This document shows positions 15,645 to 25,301 of a stretch of DNA of 64,000 bases, in pieces; within the stretch, counting starts at the first letter, position 1, and every line of letters begins with the position of its first letter. A model generated the notes under the pieces. That model ran no database searches. It was not told where the DNA came from and saw only the letters and a program-made list of their open reading frames with translations. The stretch is taken from contig JBNLFG010000003.1 in assembly GCA_050305405.1 (NCBI GenBank), forward strand, positions 62,001-126,000, written 5' to 3'. This DNA comes from Desulfolinea sp050305405 (GTDB taxonomy: Bacteria > Chloroflexota > Anaerolineae > Anaerolineales > Villigracilaceae). Made by a program: the position numbers and the translations under genes.

Positions 15645-16537
15645 TGCACCGACAATGGTCGTGGGCATTCGTTCCCGCTGGCCTTGGCATCATCGCTGCC
15701 CTGGCCCTTCTATTCGCCGATGTAGATCAGCCTATTCTTTATCTTCAAGCTGATCTCTGGGTTTTGGTTGTTGGCGGTGGGCTGGGTCTTTCGACGGGCA
15801 TCGCGCTATTTATCGGGTATCAAGCCAAAATTAAGAGCGTTCGCCGCGTTGTCTCCACGAAATTTGCCGAGGACCGAAATCGTTTCCTGCATCGATTGGA
15901 TCACGAATTAAAAAATCCCATTACGGCGATATTGGCGGGGTTGGCAAATCTATCGGTCGCAAAAACAGTTGCGGATCATTCCAGCAGCTTGAAGAGCGTT
16001 CAGTCACAGGTCGGCAGATTGCGACGCCTGATCGCCGAGTTGAGAAAATTATCGGAACTCGAGACGCGCCCACTCGAACTTGATACCATTGACCTGACAG
16101 TTTTTTTGGAAGATGCATTTGATCTGGCGAAAGATGCCCCGAAATCAAGTACCCGAAATCTGACAATATCGCTGCCGCGCGCTCCCTGGCCGCTACCATC
16201 CATTCGCGGAGATCGGGATTTATTGACCCTTGCGATCCATAATCTTTTGGAAAATGCGATCAAATTTACCCAACCCGGTGACACGATTGAGTTAAGGGCT
16301 TTCGAAGATGGCACGCACGCGGTTATCGAGATCGCGGATACAGGGCCGGGCATTCCTGAAGATGAACAACGCTTCATTTGGGAGGAGCTTTATCGCGGCA
16401 AAAATGCGCACGGCATTCCTGGAAGTGGGTTGGGGTTAGCTTTGGTTAGAGCAATTATTCTTCGGCATAGAGGGGATATTGCCTTGCGATCTCGTTCTGG
16501 GGAAGGAACGGTTTTTACCATTCGGTTACCTGATTAA
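15644..16537 (+). CDS. membrane sensor histidine kinase of the second two-component system
   Basis: 297 residues starting at GTG 15644, overlapping the regulator stop by one base. Two membrane helices near the N-terminus (about 8-24 and 36-60) enclose almost no external loop, so it may sense within the membrane or through a partner. HisKA carries the phosphorylated His in RLDHELKNPITAI. The ATPase domain has N box LLENAIKF, ADTGPGIPEDE and GSGLGLALVRAI. All kinase motifs are intact. No HAMP domain is evident. Confidence 0.93.
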   Translation: MHRQWSWAFVPAGLGIIAALALLFADVDQPILYLQADLWVLVVGGGLGLSTGIALFIGYQAKIKSVRRVVSTKFAEDRNRFLHRLDHELKNPITAILAGLANLSVAKTVADHSSSLKSVQSQVGRLRRLIAELRKLSELETRPLELDTIDLTVFLEDAFDLAKDAPKSSTRNLTISLPRAPWPLPSIRGDRDLLTLAIHNLLENAIKFTQPGDTIELRAFEDGTHAVIEIADTGPGIPEDEQRFIWEELYRGKNAHGIPGSGLGLALVRAIILRHRGDIALRSRSGEGTVFTIRLPD

Positions 16538-16551
16538 AAAGAAAAGAGCCG

Positions 16552-16700
16552 CTATTGAACTGCCCCCTGTAGACGAGACACAAAAAAACTTCGGGCTATG
16601 AATGCAAGATTGGCTTTTGGGCGACTTCCATGAGGCACAACTTGAAAACTGTAATGTTCCTGCTCTAAAACTATCACGCTTAAAATGCTATAAAGTATAT
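16552..16700. other. possible decayed insertion-sequence end
   Basis: The stretch starting TTGAACTGCCCCCTGTAGAC looks like the ends of some IS3-type elements, and the minus frame reads like a short transposase-tail fragment. There is no matching second end, no target duplication and no complete transposase. The rest of the 275-base spacer up to 16812 holds only the ribosome site (AAAGGAGAG) of the next gene and an AT-rich stretch that may contain its promoter. Confidence 0.25.
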
Positions 16701-16812
16701 ATACACTATTCTCTTTTTGGATAAATAAGTAGCTATACATAGAAAGTGTTGGGAGGATATATTTCGAACATCAAACCCCGCTATTATCCCCATCTTCGTA
16801 AAGGAGAGAACG

Positions 16813-19800
16813 ATGGGAACCAAATATATGAATATTTTTTCGCGTGGCGCCACTGCGCTTTTGCTAACAACCTTGCTTGTTAGCATTCTGCCAACAGGAG
16901 TATTCGCCGCTCCAAGTTATATTACGCGCGCCTCAGTTAATCCAAATGAGACGCGAACGAATAACGACTCCACCTTCACACAACTAGATTTATATCCCAA
17001 CATTGAGACTATTGGCGTTGTCGTCAGCGGCATTGACCTGCCAAAAACAGCAGAAATGATATACCGTCAAAACAATGAAACTACCTGGCGTACCGGTCAC
17101 CCGCTGATGCGCATTGACGATGGACGCCTTGTCGGAAGTTTATTCGAACTATCACCCGCAACGGCTTATACCATCAAGGTTGTTGATGGGGCGACGGAAA
17201 TCAGCGCTTCGATCTCTACTCAACCGGAAGAACTCCAGTTTACTCCTTCAGAAATCTTGCATGTGGATGACGACGCAGACCCCGGCGGTGATGGCTCTGC
17301 AACCACTCCTTTCCAGAGTATACAGGATGGCGTAACCCATGCTTCTCCAGGAACACAAGTGCTTGTTGCAGATGGCATTTATCACGAGGCGGTCACATTC
17401 CCAACTTCGGGCGGCGCGGGCAACTGGATACAGGTCAAAGCTGAGGGCAGCGGCGCGATCCTGGATGGGTCTAAAACCTTTTCAGGAGATATTTGGAGGC
17501 CACACAAAAAAGCAAAGGTTTGGTTCATGAAAGTCGAGGAGCCCTTCGAGTATTTGGCACGTGACCAGCAACGCTTTTACAACTATGATGACCTTCAAAG
17601 CCTTCTGAACAGTCGGGGACACAATAATGAGCCAATGAGTAATGGCTGGTACCTTGAACGTAGCACCCTGAAGCTGTATGTGCGCAGCCAAGACAATCCA
17701 TCCAAGCACACATGGCAGATACCTCATCTCAATCATGCCTTCGACATAGACAGCCAAGACTGGCTCTGGGTCGAAGGTTTCGAAATGCAATTTTACGGCA
17801 CACAACTTGATGGCTGTGGCGTCTGCGCAAAAAACGTATCACATGTCGTCATCCGTAAAAACAAGATTCACAATATGCAACTAGGCATCTACATCAACTG
17901 GACCGGTGGTGAGGAACGGGGCAATGACACGCGCATTGAACACAATGAAATCTATGATTCCCCTGTAAACGAATGGCCTTGGAAAGCCGTAAAGGGATCT
18001 TCTATGGAGGGCACCGCCATTGTTCTTAGAGGGCATATCGGTGCCATTGTGCGAGAGAACAAACTCCACCATTTCTTTAACGGCATCTTTACAGGATATT
18101 CTGGAGCAGTAGAAAATTCTGAAGTGGCATTCGATATTGATGTCTACAATAATTATATTCACGATATCAGCGATGATGCGCTGGAACCGGAAGGCGCATG
18201 CGTCAATCATCGCTTTAGAAATAACACGGTCGATTTAACCTTCGTAGGCGTCTCCTTGGCACCTGTCACAGTTGGGCCGACATGGGTGCTGCGTTCAACC
18301 TTTTCAAACTATACAGAACGCGGCATCAAATGGGCAAACAACTCGGATGGCATCGCCTTGATCTATCACAACACATTCTGGACAATGGCACAGGATGTCG
18401 CCGCGATGGACTTTATTACTCCTGCACATAACGCGACGCTGCGCAACAACATCTTCCAGAACAATGGATATGCCGTCTACGAAGTTCAGATTGGCTCCAG
18501 CAACCACGACTGGGACAAGAATAACTGGTATTCCGCACAAAGCCCCCATTTCAAATGGGAGAACATAGAGTACGCTACCACCACAAAACTATGCACCGCC
18601 ACTGGTCTTGAGTGCAACAGTCATGAAGATTATCCTGAACTGACAAATCCAAACATCGGCGACTTCACGCTAACATCATCAAGTCCAAATATAGATCGGG
18701 GTGCTCTTATACCCGGAATCAATGACGGCTATCACGGCACGGCGCCCGACATTGGCGCGTACGAATACAGTTCCACGATCATTCCCCCGCCTATGGTTTT
18801 ATCCATTTTACGTGCTGATCCAAACCCCACCGATGCAGCCAGCGTAAATTTCACGATTACATTTTCAGAACCTGTAACAGGCGTAAACATTTCCCCACCA
18901 TTCAATGACCTTGCGCTCACAACCAGCCAAGTCATCATCGGGGCAGCGATCACAAACGTAACCCCCATCTCAGGGACAACCTATACAGTCAATGTAGAGA
19001 CTGGTTCTGGCAGCGGCAGTATCCGGCTGGATGTTGTGGATGACAACTCCATTGTGAGCGCAACAGGGAACCCGCTGGGTGGAGCGAATATCAGCGATGG
19101 AAATTTCAACACAGGTGAAGATTATGCAATTGAAAAAATTGCACCAACCGTACCCCAAGTAACGGGAAGCCTACGTGTCGACTCCAATCCGACTTCTGCC
19201 GACAGTCTAACCTTTTCTGTAACCTTCTCTGAAGCGGTAACCGGCATAGATTTGGGCGATTTTTCTCTGGCAACCACAGGTAGCATCAGTGGCGCAACCC
19301 TAACAAACATCAGCGGTTCAGGAAATAATTACACCATTTCCATTTTTACAGGCAGCGGAGAAGGCACACTTCGTCTGGACATTCTGGACAATGACAGCAT
19401 CATAAATAGTGCAGGGTATCCATTGGGAGGGACAGGCGCGGGCAACGGGAATTTCAATACAGGAGAAACTTATATGATTGACAAAACCGCGCCGATCGTG
19501 ACAGCGATTCTGCGCTCCGATCCTAACCCAACTACAGCCAATAACGTTACCTTCAGGGTCGGTTTCACGGAAACAGTTTCCGGTGTAGACGCAAGCGATT
19601 TTGCCATCTCTACTACGGGTGACATCACCAACGCGGTCATCACAAGCGTCAGTGGTTCTGATAATATGTACACGATCACCACCGGAACAGGCAACGGGAG
19701 TGGCTCCTTGCGCCTGGACATCCTCGATAATGACAGCATTGTCGATGCTCTCGGTAATCCGCTGGGCGGGGCAGGCGCGGGCAACGGCAATTTCACCGCA

Positions 19801-20412
19801 GGTGAGGAATATTCGATCACGAAACCCCCCGTGGAGTTCGTCACCGAAACTTTCACATCCAACGGTAAAAATGACGGCTGGGTGCTTGAATCAAGCGAAA
19901 ACAGCAATCAGGGCGGGAAAACAAATAACCAAGCTGCCACTTTTGTTCTGGGGGATAATCACCAAAACAGCCAATTTCGGAGCATCTTACACTTCCCTAC
20001 TCATTCCCTGCCAAACGACAGCGTTATCACAGGCGTTATGCTAATCATAAAAAAGTACGACATGGCTGGCATAGACCCCTTCACAACCCATCAAAACATT
20101 CTTGTAGATATTAGCGACGGAGCCTTCGGCTTTATCCCATATAGAGGCTTGCAAAGCTCCGATTTTCAAAGCCCGTCCTGTCTGGATGCTGCGGGCACAA
20201 TACAGAACATCCCCATGGGAGATTGGTACTGGACATTTTTAGACATCTCAGCATTTAATTGCATTAATCGCTACGGGATCACTCAACTCCGTCTAAGATT
20301 TCAACTAGATGATGACAACGATATGACATACGACTACCTGAGATTCTACAGTGGAGACGCTGACTTTCAAAATCGCCCGCGCCTAATCATTAAACACTAC
20401 ATAAACAGATAG
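16813..20412 (+). CDS. large secreted beta-helix protein with three Ig-like repeats
   Basis: 1199 residues with a cleavable signal peptide ending VFAAPS. Residues about 155-650 form a right-handed parallel beta-helix: the entry HVDDDADPGGDGSATTPFQS, then repeated short strands with N, D and G turns such as VVIRKNKIHNMQ and HNEIYDSP, ending GTAPDIGAYEYS. Three Ig-like repeats of about 110 residues follow at about 660, 785 and 897, each with a core like DPNPT..VTFTVTFSE..V and ending DNDSI..GNPLGG. A C-terminal domain from about 1009 resembles DNRLRE-type modules. ATG 16813 follows AAAGGAGAG. It is probably a surface or released carbohydrate-binding or -cleaving protein; no catalytic site could be assigned. 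Confidence 0.85.
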   Translation: MGTKYMNIFSRGATALLLTTLLVSILPTGVFAAPSYITRASVNPNETRTNNDSTFTQLDLYPNIETIGVVVSGIDLPKTAEMIYRQNNETTWRTGHPLMRIDDGRLVGSLFELSPATAYTIKVVDGATEISASISTQPEELQFTPSEILHVDDDADPGGDGSATTPFQSIQDGVTHASPGTQVLVADGIYHEAVTFPTSGGAGNWIQVKAEGSGAILDGSKTFSGDIWRPHKKAKVWFMKVEEPFEYLARDQQRFYNYDDLQSLLNSRGHNNEPMSNGWYLERSTLKLYVRSQDNPSKHTWQIPHLNHAFDIDSQDWLWVEGFEMQFYGTQLDGCGVCAKNVSHVVIRKNKIHNMQLGIYINWTGGEERGNDTRIEHNEIYDSPVNEWPWKAVKGSSMEGTAIVLRGHIGAIVRENKLHHFFNGIFTGYSGAVENSEVAFDIDVYNNYIHDISDDALEPEGACVNHRFRNNTVDLTFVGVSLAPVTVGPTWVLRSTFSNYTERGIKWANNSDGIALIYHNTFWTMAQDVAAMDFITPAHNATLRNNIFQNNGYAVYEVQIGSSNHDWDKNNWYSAQSPHFKWENIEYATTTKLCTATGLECNSHEDYPELTNPNIGDFTLTSSSPNIDRGALIPGINDGYHGTAPDIGAYEYSSTIIPPPMVLSILRADPNPTDAASVNFTITFSEPVTGVNISPPFNDLALTTSQVIIGAAITNVTPISGTTYTVNVETGSGSGSIRLDVVDDNSIVSATGNPLGGANISDGNFNTGEDYAIEKIAPTVPQVTGSLRVDSNPTSADSLTFSVTFSEAVTGIDLGDFSLATTGSISGATLTNISGSGNNYTISIFTGSGEGTLRLDILDNDSIINSAGYPLGGTGAGNGNFNTGETYMIDKTAPIVTAILRSDPNPTTANNVTFRVGFTETVSGVDASDFAISTTGDITNAVITSVSGSDNMYTITTGTGNGSGSLRLDILDNDSIVDALGNPLGGAGAGNGNFTAGEEYSITKPPVEFVTETFTSNGKNDGWVLESSENSNQGGKTNNQAATFVLGDNHQNSQFRSILHFPTHSLPNDSVITGVMLIIKKYDMAGIDPFTTHQNILVDISDGAFGFIPYRGLQSSDFQSPSCLDAAGTIQNIPMGDWYWTFLDISAFNCINRYGITQLRLRFQLDDDNDMTYDYLRFYSGDADFQNRPRLIIKHYINR

Positions 20413-20500
20413 TGGCGTTCTTAGAGGGGGATTGAACTTTCTCTAACTAGTAGAACATGGGTTTGACAGTTTTTGAGGAGATTCACAGATTTAAAGATAA

Positions 20501-20529
20501 GAGCCGCCTTTTGGCGGCTCGCTTTATTA
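20501..20529 (+). terminator. intrinsic terminator after the beta-helix protein gene
   Basis: Stem GAGCCGCC/GGCGGCTC with loop TTTT, followed by GCTTTATTA. It lies 88 bases after the stop codon and between convergent genes. Confidence 0.7.
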
Positions 20530-20573
20530 ATGGCAAAGAAATAATCAGCAACAGTAAATTCCATTTTCTCAAT

Positions 20574-21845
20574 TTATCTCCTGTATTCCATAATCTCATA
20601 ATCTCCAAGAAGCAACGCTGGGGGCAAATCAAATTGATCTATTACCTCGCCATCCGGCGAGATTAGCATAACTTGGGTTCTTGACCCTAACAGGAAGTAG
20701 TCTCCAAAAGGAACAATCTTAAGTTCTCTAATCATGTCAAGTTGCGGGTTTTCTCCCTCACAAATCACCGGAGAAAAATCATCCATACGGATTAACGTTG
20801 CCTTCACATTTCCTTCGGTCAGGCCAAAGGTCTCGCTGAAGAGCATCCCGTTATATTGTTGATATCCACCTTGCATATTAATGCATTGGTCGTTGTAGAT
20901 TACGTTTTCTTCTCCGGAGACAATGTCAAAACTTCCAAATATATGCCCCGTTTTTTTAATTCCTGTATCAACATATAGGTAATAGAGTTTTTCTAAATCA
21001 GGACTAATACTATAAACCCATGCATTACGCGGAACCTCTATTTGTTTTTGAGTTTGTTCTCCTGAGATAGTGTCGACGATACATACTTCAGAAAAATATT
21101 TGGCTCCTTGAGGCAGTGTTTGTACTTTTAGAAGAATAACATTCCCATCTATTCCTGCAAACATAGTGGTATCCGGTACACAACCGGTATCTAACTCTAT
21201 TTGATTAACAGACAAATCCGGACGGATTACAAACAGTGCATGTTCAAGCGTACTTGACGTTGGGCTCTTCTCGCCTATAGAAGAAAGAACAATAAGGTTT
21301 TCGTCGCTTAATAGATAATGATCCCACCACGGACTTGAAGCAGGCAATATCGTAGAAGCTACTTGATGAGTCTCAGGATTGAAATGTAAAATTATTGGCT
21401 GTTCAATAGCATTAAACAGCACGATATAAACACTCGTTGGGTTTACATAGTACATATCAAAAGAAATTGAATTATTTTCCGAAATTTTGTCAATATACGG
21501 TAAAAGATCAATATCCTGATAACATTCTTCTGAATTCAAACAGAAGAATCTTAGTGTTGTGTCATTCTCCAAATAATTTAAAACGATTGGCGGAGTCGTA
21601 TCGATGTGATCATCATAGTTAAACGCAAAAACATTGTCGTTCTGCTCCACCGCTGTCGTGGTTTCTGGAATCGGTACGGCAGTGAGGCCTGTTGTCAAAA
21701 TAGGCGTTTGGCTTTCGGCAGGGACAACAATTGAGCCTTCAATTACAGATAAATTCGGCATTGCCTGCATAAAACGATACATAATGATGCCTAAAAGAAT
21801 AATAACAAAAGTTATCCCTAGTTTTTTTGTTTTCGTCATTTTCAC
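20574..21845 (-). CDS. membrane-anchored extracytoplasmic protein of unknown function
   Basis: 423 residues. An N-terminal signal-anchor (LGITFVIILLGIIMYRFM) without a lipobox is followed by a Thr/Pro/Ile-rich linker and a long beta-rich body. Repeats such as PIILHFNPETHQV, HALFVIRPDLSVNQIEL and TQVMLISPDGEVIDQFDL suggest a beta-propeller-like fold, which is inference. GTG 21845 was chosen because GGAGGT sits five bases upstream; ATG 21839 is possible. Base composition is more AT-rich than the neighbouring housekeeping genes. It is convergent with the beta-helix protein gene. Confidence 0.7.
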   Translation of the reverse strand: MKMTKTKKLGITFVIILLGIIMYRFMQAMPNLSVIEGSIVVPAESQTPILTTGLTAVPIPETTTAVEQNDNVFAFNYDDHIDTTPPIVLNYLENDTTLRFFCLNSEECYQDIDLLPYIDKISENNSISFDMYYVNPTSVYIVLFNAIEQPIILHFNPETHQVASTILPASSPWWDHYLLSDENLIVLSSIGEKSPTSSTLEHALFVIRPDLSVNQIELDTGCVPDTTMFAGIDGNVILLKVQTLPQGAKYFSEVCIVDTISGEQTQKQIEVPRNAWVYSISPDLEKLYYLYVDTGIKKTGHIFGSFDIVSGEENVIYNDQCINMQGGYQQYNGMLFSETFGLTEGNVKATLIRMDDFSPVICEGENPQLDMIRELKIVPFGDYFLLGSRTQVMLISPDGEVIDQFDLPPALLLGDYEIMEYRR

Positions 21846-21995
21846 TGTTTACCTCCAAGTTAGCATATCCCCGATGCAAGCGAATGACAAGCTCATCGAG
21901 TACAAGTTTCTGAGAGAGGAAATATTAACAGAGAAACGTCCACAAAAGGTGGACACCCTTTATTACTATTCCACTCACCGCAATTGAAAATCCCT

Positions 21996-22008
21996 TATAA
22001 TCCCGCTT
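21996..22008 (+). promoter_or_regulatory. -10 box directly before alr, leaderless start
   Basis: TATAAT at 21996-22001 is followed by seven bases and then ATG at 22009, which would put the transcript start at the start codon. No Shine-Dalgarno sequence precedes the ATG. A good -35 box was not found. Confidence 0.55.
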
Positions 22009-23160
22009 ATGCAAATAAACCAGCCTACGATTACCAGCAGCGAAAGCCTGCGCCCGACGCACGTCGAAGTCAATCTGACGCATCTTTGCAACAATCTCAA
22101 AGCCATTCGTGCACACGTCGCACCTGCCAAGGTCATGATCGTCATCAAAGCCAACGCCTACGGGCATGGCATGGACGCGGTTGCTCGTCACCTCGCCCCG
22201 CACGCCGACTATATTGGCGTGGCTGTGCTCGAAGAGGGCATTCTGCTGCGCGAGATGGGCATCAATACCCCGATCCTTGTACTCGGCGGCATCTGGGAAG
22301 AGCAAATTCCCGCCTTTATTCAGCACGATCTCACGCTCACCGCCTCCTCCGTCGAACGCCTCGAGCAGATTGATCGCGTCGCTGCAACACTCCACAAAAA
22401 AGCGACCGTCCATCTCAAGATCGATACCGGCATGGAACGCATCGGCGTCCACTACTACAGTGCACAGACGTTGCAGGAAGCTGCACTCGGCTGCAAGCAT
22501 GTCGACGTGGAAGGCATCTATTCTCATTTCGCCAACTCGGATGCAGCAGACCTGAGTCACGCCCGTCTTCAACTGGCTCGTTTCAACGAGGTGCTTTCTT
22601 TCTACGAGAAACATTCTCTCCCTACCCCGCGCCTGCGACACATGGCAAACTCCGGCGCGATCCTGCAACTCCCAGAAGCGACCTTCGACATGGTGCGCCC
22701 CGGCATCCTGCTCTACGGCGTCTATCCCTCTGACGAAGTCCGGCGCACCGTACAGGTCACCCCCGCCCTCTCGTGGTCGTCGAAAGTGGTTTACTTTAAA
22801 GTCACCCAGCCCGAGCATCCCGTCTCCTACGGCTCAACCTGGCAATCGGACACCGCTACACGCGTCGCAACTATCCCGGTCGGCTATGGCGATGGCTACT
22901 TCCGCGCCATGTCCAACAAAACCGAAGTTATCATTCGCGGCGTCAAAGTACCGCAGGTCGGGCGCATCTGCATGGATCAGATGGTCGTCAACCTCGGCGC
23001 GGATGGCACGGGCTACAACGGCGACGAAGTTGTACTCATCGGCGAACAGGATGGTCAACGCATCACAGCCGAAGACCTTGCCCGCTGGGCAGGCACGATC
23101 CCCTACGAGATTTTGACCAATATCAATACACGCGTGCCGAGGGTTTATAAAACACGATAA
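22009..23160 (+). CDS. alr: alanine racemase
   Basis: PLP enzyme converting L-alanine to D-alanine for peptidoglycan. 383 residues. The PLP-binding lysine is in VIKANAYGHG near the N-terminus. Other marks are HLKIDTGMERIGV, SHFANSD, RPGILLYGVYP and the second catalytic base Tyr region PVSYGSTW, with GRICMDQMVVNLG near the C-terminus. Length and motifs are normal for the family. It heads an apparent alr-lspA-rluD group and seems to be read from a leaderless transcript. Confidence 0.97.
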   Translation: MQINQPTITSSESLRPTHVEVNLTHLCNNLKAIRAHVAPAKVMIVIKANAYGHGMDAVARHLAPHADYIGVAVLEEGILLREMGINTPILVLGGIWEEQIPAFIQHDLTLTASSVERLEQIDRVAATLHKKATVHLKIDTGMERIGVHYYSAQTLQEAALGCKHVDVEGIYSHFANSDAADLSHARLQLARFNEVLSFYEKHSLPTPRLRHMANSGAILQLPEATFDMVRPGILLYGVYPSDEVRRTVQVTPALSWSSKVVYFKVTQPEHPVSYGSTWQSDTATRVATIPVGYGDGYFRAMSNKTEVIIRGVKVPQVGRICMDQMVVNLGADGTGYNGDEVVLIGEQDGQRITAEDLARWAGTIPYEILTNINTRVPRVYKTR

Positions 23161-23228
23161 CGTTGGGGTAGAATAAGGGGCATTTTAGAAACAGAAAAAC
23201 TGGATAACCCAGAAACAGGAAAACCTTT

Positions 23229-23804
23229 ATGAAAGTCTCATTTCGCAATTACCTATCTCTATTTGGCATCGCGGGCATCCTGATCGCCCTCGACCAATGG
23301 ACAAAATATCTCGTCCGCACCAATATCCCCATTGGCGGCGTTTGGCTGCCTGCGGGCTGGGAGAATCTCGAACCCTATGCGCGCATCGTCCACTGGCACA
23401 ACACTGGTGCCGCCTTCGGCATGTTCCAAAGCGGAGCAGGCGTCTTCACCGTGCTCGCCTTCGTCGTCGCAGGCGCAATCATCTGGTTCTACCATCAGGT
23501 CGACGAAAGCGACTGGTTCCTGCGCATCGCCCTCTCCATGCAGCTCGGCGGCGCACTCGGCAATCTCGTCGACCGCTTAATGGCGGATGGCAAAGTAACC
23601 GACTGGATTTCAATCGGCAAATTCGCTGTTTTCAACGTCGCGGACGCGAGCATTACGGTCGGGACGGCCATCATGCTGATCGGGGTCTGGATACTGGAAA
23701 AACGCGACCGAGAAGAACGGAAACGGCAGCAAGCCGAAGGAGAGAGCGATCCGGCAGATGAACTGGAAACGGCATCGCACTCCGGGACAGAGGCTTCCAT
23801 TTAA
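23229..23804 (+). CDS. lspA: lipoprotein signal peptidase II
   Basis: Membrane aspartyl protease that cuts signal peptides from diacylglyceryl-modified prolipoproteins; the many lipoproteins in this window would be its substrates. 191 residues with four membrane helices. The catalytic Asp pair is in GNLVDRL and FNVADASI, and the conserved HWHNTGAAFG stretch is present. The hydrophilic C-terminal tail (about 30 residues after WILEKRDREERK) is longer than usual. ATG 23229 follows CAGGAAAACC. The stop codon overlaps the rluD start by one base. Confidence 0.97.
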   Translation: MKVSFRNYLSLFGIAGILIALDQWTKYLVRTNIPIGGVWLPAGWENLEPYARIVHWHNTGAAFGMFQSGAGVFTVLAFVVAGAIIWFYHQVDESDWFLRIALSMQLGGALGNLVDRLMADGKVTDWISIGKFAVFNVADASITVGTAIMLIGVWILEKRDREERKRQQAEGESDPADELETASHSGTEASI

Positions 23805-24727
23805 TGGATACTCGCCTCATCGAGATACTTTTCGACTTCCCCCACCCCGAACGGATCGACATCTTCCTCGTCGAGCAACTTCCCGAATTTTCGCGTACCC
23901 GCCTGCAAGCGCTGATTAAAGATGGCATGGTGACGGTGGACGGTGAACCCGTCACAAAAAACGGCATGAAGCTCGAACGCGGGATGCGCGTAAAGCTCGA
24001 AATCCCGCCCACACAAGTAACCGACCTGATCCCCGAAGCGATCCCGCTCGACATCATTTTCGAGAACAACGACGTGATGGTGGTCAACAAGCCCGCCGGC
24101 ATGGTGGTACACCCCTCCGCCGGACACGATAGCGGCACACTCGTCCACGCTGCGCTGGCACATGCGCCCGAAATGGAAGGCATCGGCGGCGAACTACGCC
24201 CCGGCATCGTGCATCGCTTGGATAAAGATACTTCGGGCATCATTCTGCTCGCCAAGAACGACCGTGCCCTGCGCTGGCTGCAAGACAAGTTCAAGGAACG
24301 CGACGTACAAAAAACCTACCTTGCCCTCGTTGATGGCGCCCCCCCCACCCCGAAGGGACGCATCGAAGCCCCTGTCGGGCGCGATCCTTCGCACCGCAAG
24401 AAAATGGCGATTGTCTCTCCTGAAAAAGGGCGCGAGGCAATCAGTGAGTATCGCACGGTCGAGAGCTTCGAGAAACACACCCTGCTCGAAGTCGACATTC
24501 ACACCGGGCGCACACACCAGATTCGTTTGCATTGTGCCTTTATCGGCGCACCCATCGCGGGCGACAGGCTCTACGGTTACCGCAAACAACGCGTCGTTGT
24601 GAAACGTCAATTCCTGCACGCCGCACGCCTGACGATCACGCTGCCCAACGAGAAAGAACCACGCACCTTTGAAGCGTCCCTGCCAGAAGAGTTGGAGAGC
24701 GTGTTGACGGAATTGCGGGGAAGGTAA
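23804..24727 (+). CDS. rluD: 23S rRNA pseudouridine synthase, RluD family
   Basis: Converts uridines in 23S rRNA to pseudouridine. 307 residues: an N-terminal S4 domain (ERIDIFLVEQLPEFSRTRLQALIKDGMV-like region from about 18), then the catalytic domain with HRLDKDTSG carrying the catalytic Asp, DVMVVNKPAGMVVHPSAG before it and TGRTHQIRLH after it. It is translationally coupled to lspA by a TAATG overlap. The symbol follows the usual lspA-rluD gene order; RluA-type specificity for other sites cannot be excluded. Confidence 0.92.
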   Translation: MDTRLIEILFDFPHPERIDIFLVEQLPEFSRTRLQALIKDGMVTVDGEPVTKNGMKLERGMRVKLEIPPTQVTDLIPEAIPLDIIFENNDVMVVNKPAGMVVHPSAGHDSGTLVHAALAHAPEMEGIGGELRPGIVHRLDKDTSGIILLAKNDRALRWLQDKFKERDVQKTYLALVDGAPPTPKGRIEAPVGRDPSHRKKMAIVSPEKGREAISEYRTVESFEKHTLLEVDIHTGRTHQIRLHCAFIGAPIAGDRLYGYRKQRVVVKRQFLHAARLTITLPNEKEPRTFEASLPEELESVLTELRGR

Positions 24728-24771
24728 GAATAAGGGAAAAGAAAGAAGAAAAAAGGGACGAGTAAAGAGTT

Positions 24772-25221
24772 ATGAACGAGCGTGGTTTTGAAGGGCTAAA
24801 AGTATGGCAAAGATCGCATCAACTGATGTTGGATATTCATCACCTGTTGATTCCTTTGCTGCCTAAAGATGAACGCTACGGGCTAAACGATCAAATTCGA
24901 CGTTCATCCAAAAGTGTTGGTGCAAATATAGCAGAAGGATATGGTCGTTTTTACTACGGCGATAATGTCCGCTTTTGCTATAATGCGCGCGGTTCTCTCG
25001 ATGAGACCGTAAATCATTTACGCACAGCGTTAGATTTAGAATATTGCCCAGCAGAGCTTTACCGTAGTTTTCGCGAAGAAACGGATGAAATTCGTAAAAT
25101 GCTCAACGGCTATATTGCTTGGCTGAAAAAACAAAAAACGGGTGCAAAGGAACCTGGGGCAAATCTGTATTTGCGAGAACTGTCTCCTGACTATCTAAGC
25201 GAAAACGCCACTGTCGAATAA
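24772..25221 (+). CDS. four-helix-bundle protein (23S rRNA intervening-sequence family)
   Basis: 149 residues of the family first found in intervening sequences of 23S rRNA and widespread as stand-alone genes. The signature is clear: FEGLKVWQRSHQLML, YGLNDQIRRSSKSVGANIAEGYGR with the conserved Asn-Ile-Ala-Glu-Gly, then ARGSLDETVNHL. The proteins form pentameric four-helix bundles; their cellular role is not settled. Here the gene is not inside an rRNA gene but between rluD and menA, which makes it a portable accessory gene. Confidence 0.9.
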   Translation: MNERGFEGLKVWQRSHQLMLDIHHLLIPLLPKDERYGLNDQIRRSSKSVGANIAEGYGRFYYGDNVRFCYNARGSLDETVNHLRTALDLEYCPAELYRSFREETDEIRKMLNGYIAWLKKQKTGAKEPGANLYLRELSPDYLSENATVE

Positions 25222-25301
25222 TCCCCCATCAACTCGTTCCTTATTGCTCTTTTCTCATTCCATCTTATCTACATTTATATTTCTATTTTTAAAGGCTCCA
25301 T

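Noticed and set aside
18793..19830. Regular DNA repeats within the beta-helix gene considered as a CRISPR or satellite
   Set aside because: They are protein-coding Ig-like domain repeats of about 340 bases with diverged sequence.
21925..22818. 297-codon minus frame opposite alr
   Set aside because: Shadow of alanine racemase, whose motifs are all intact on the plus strand.
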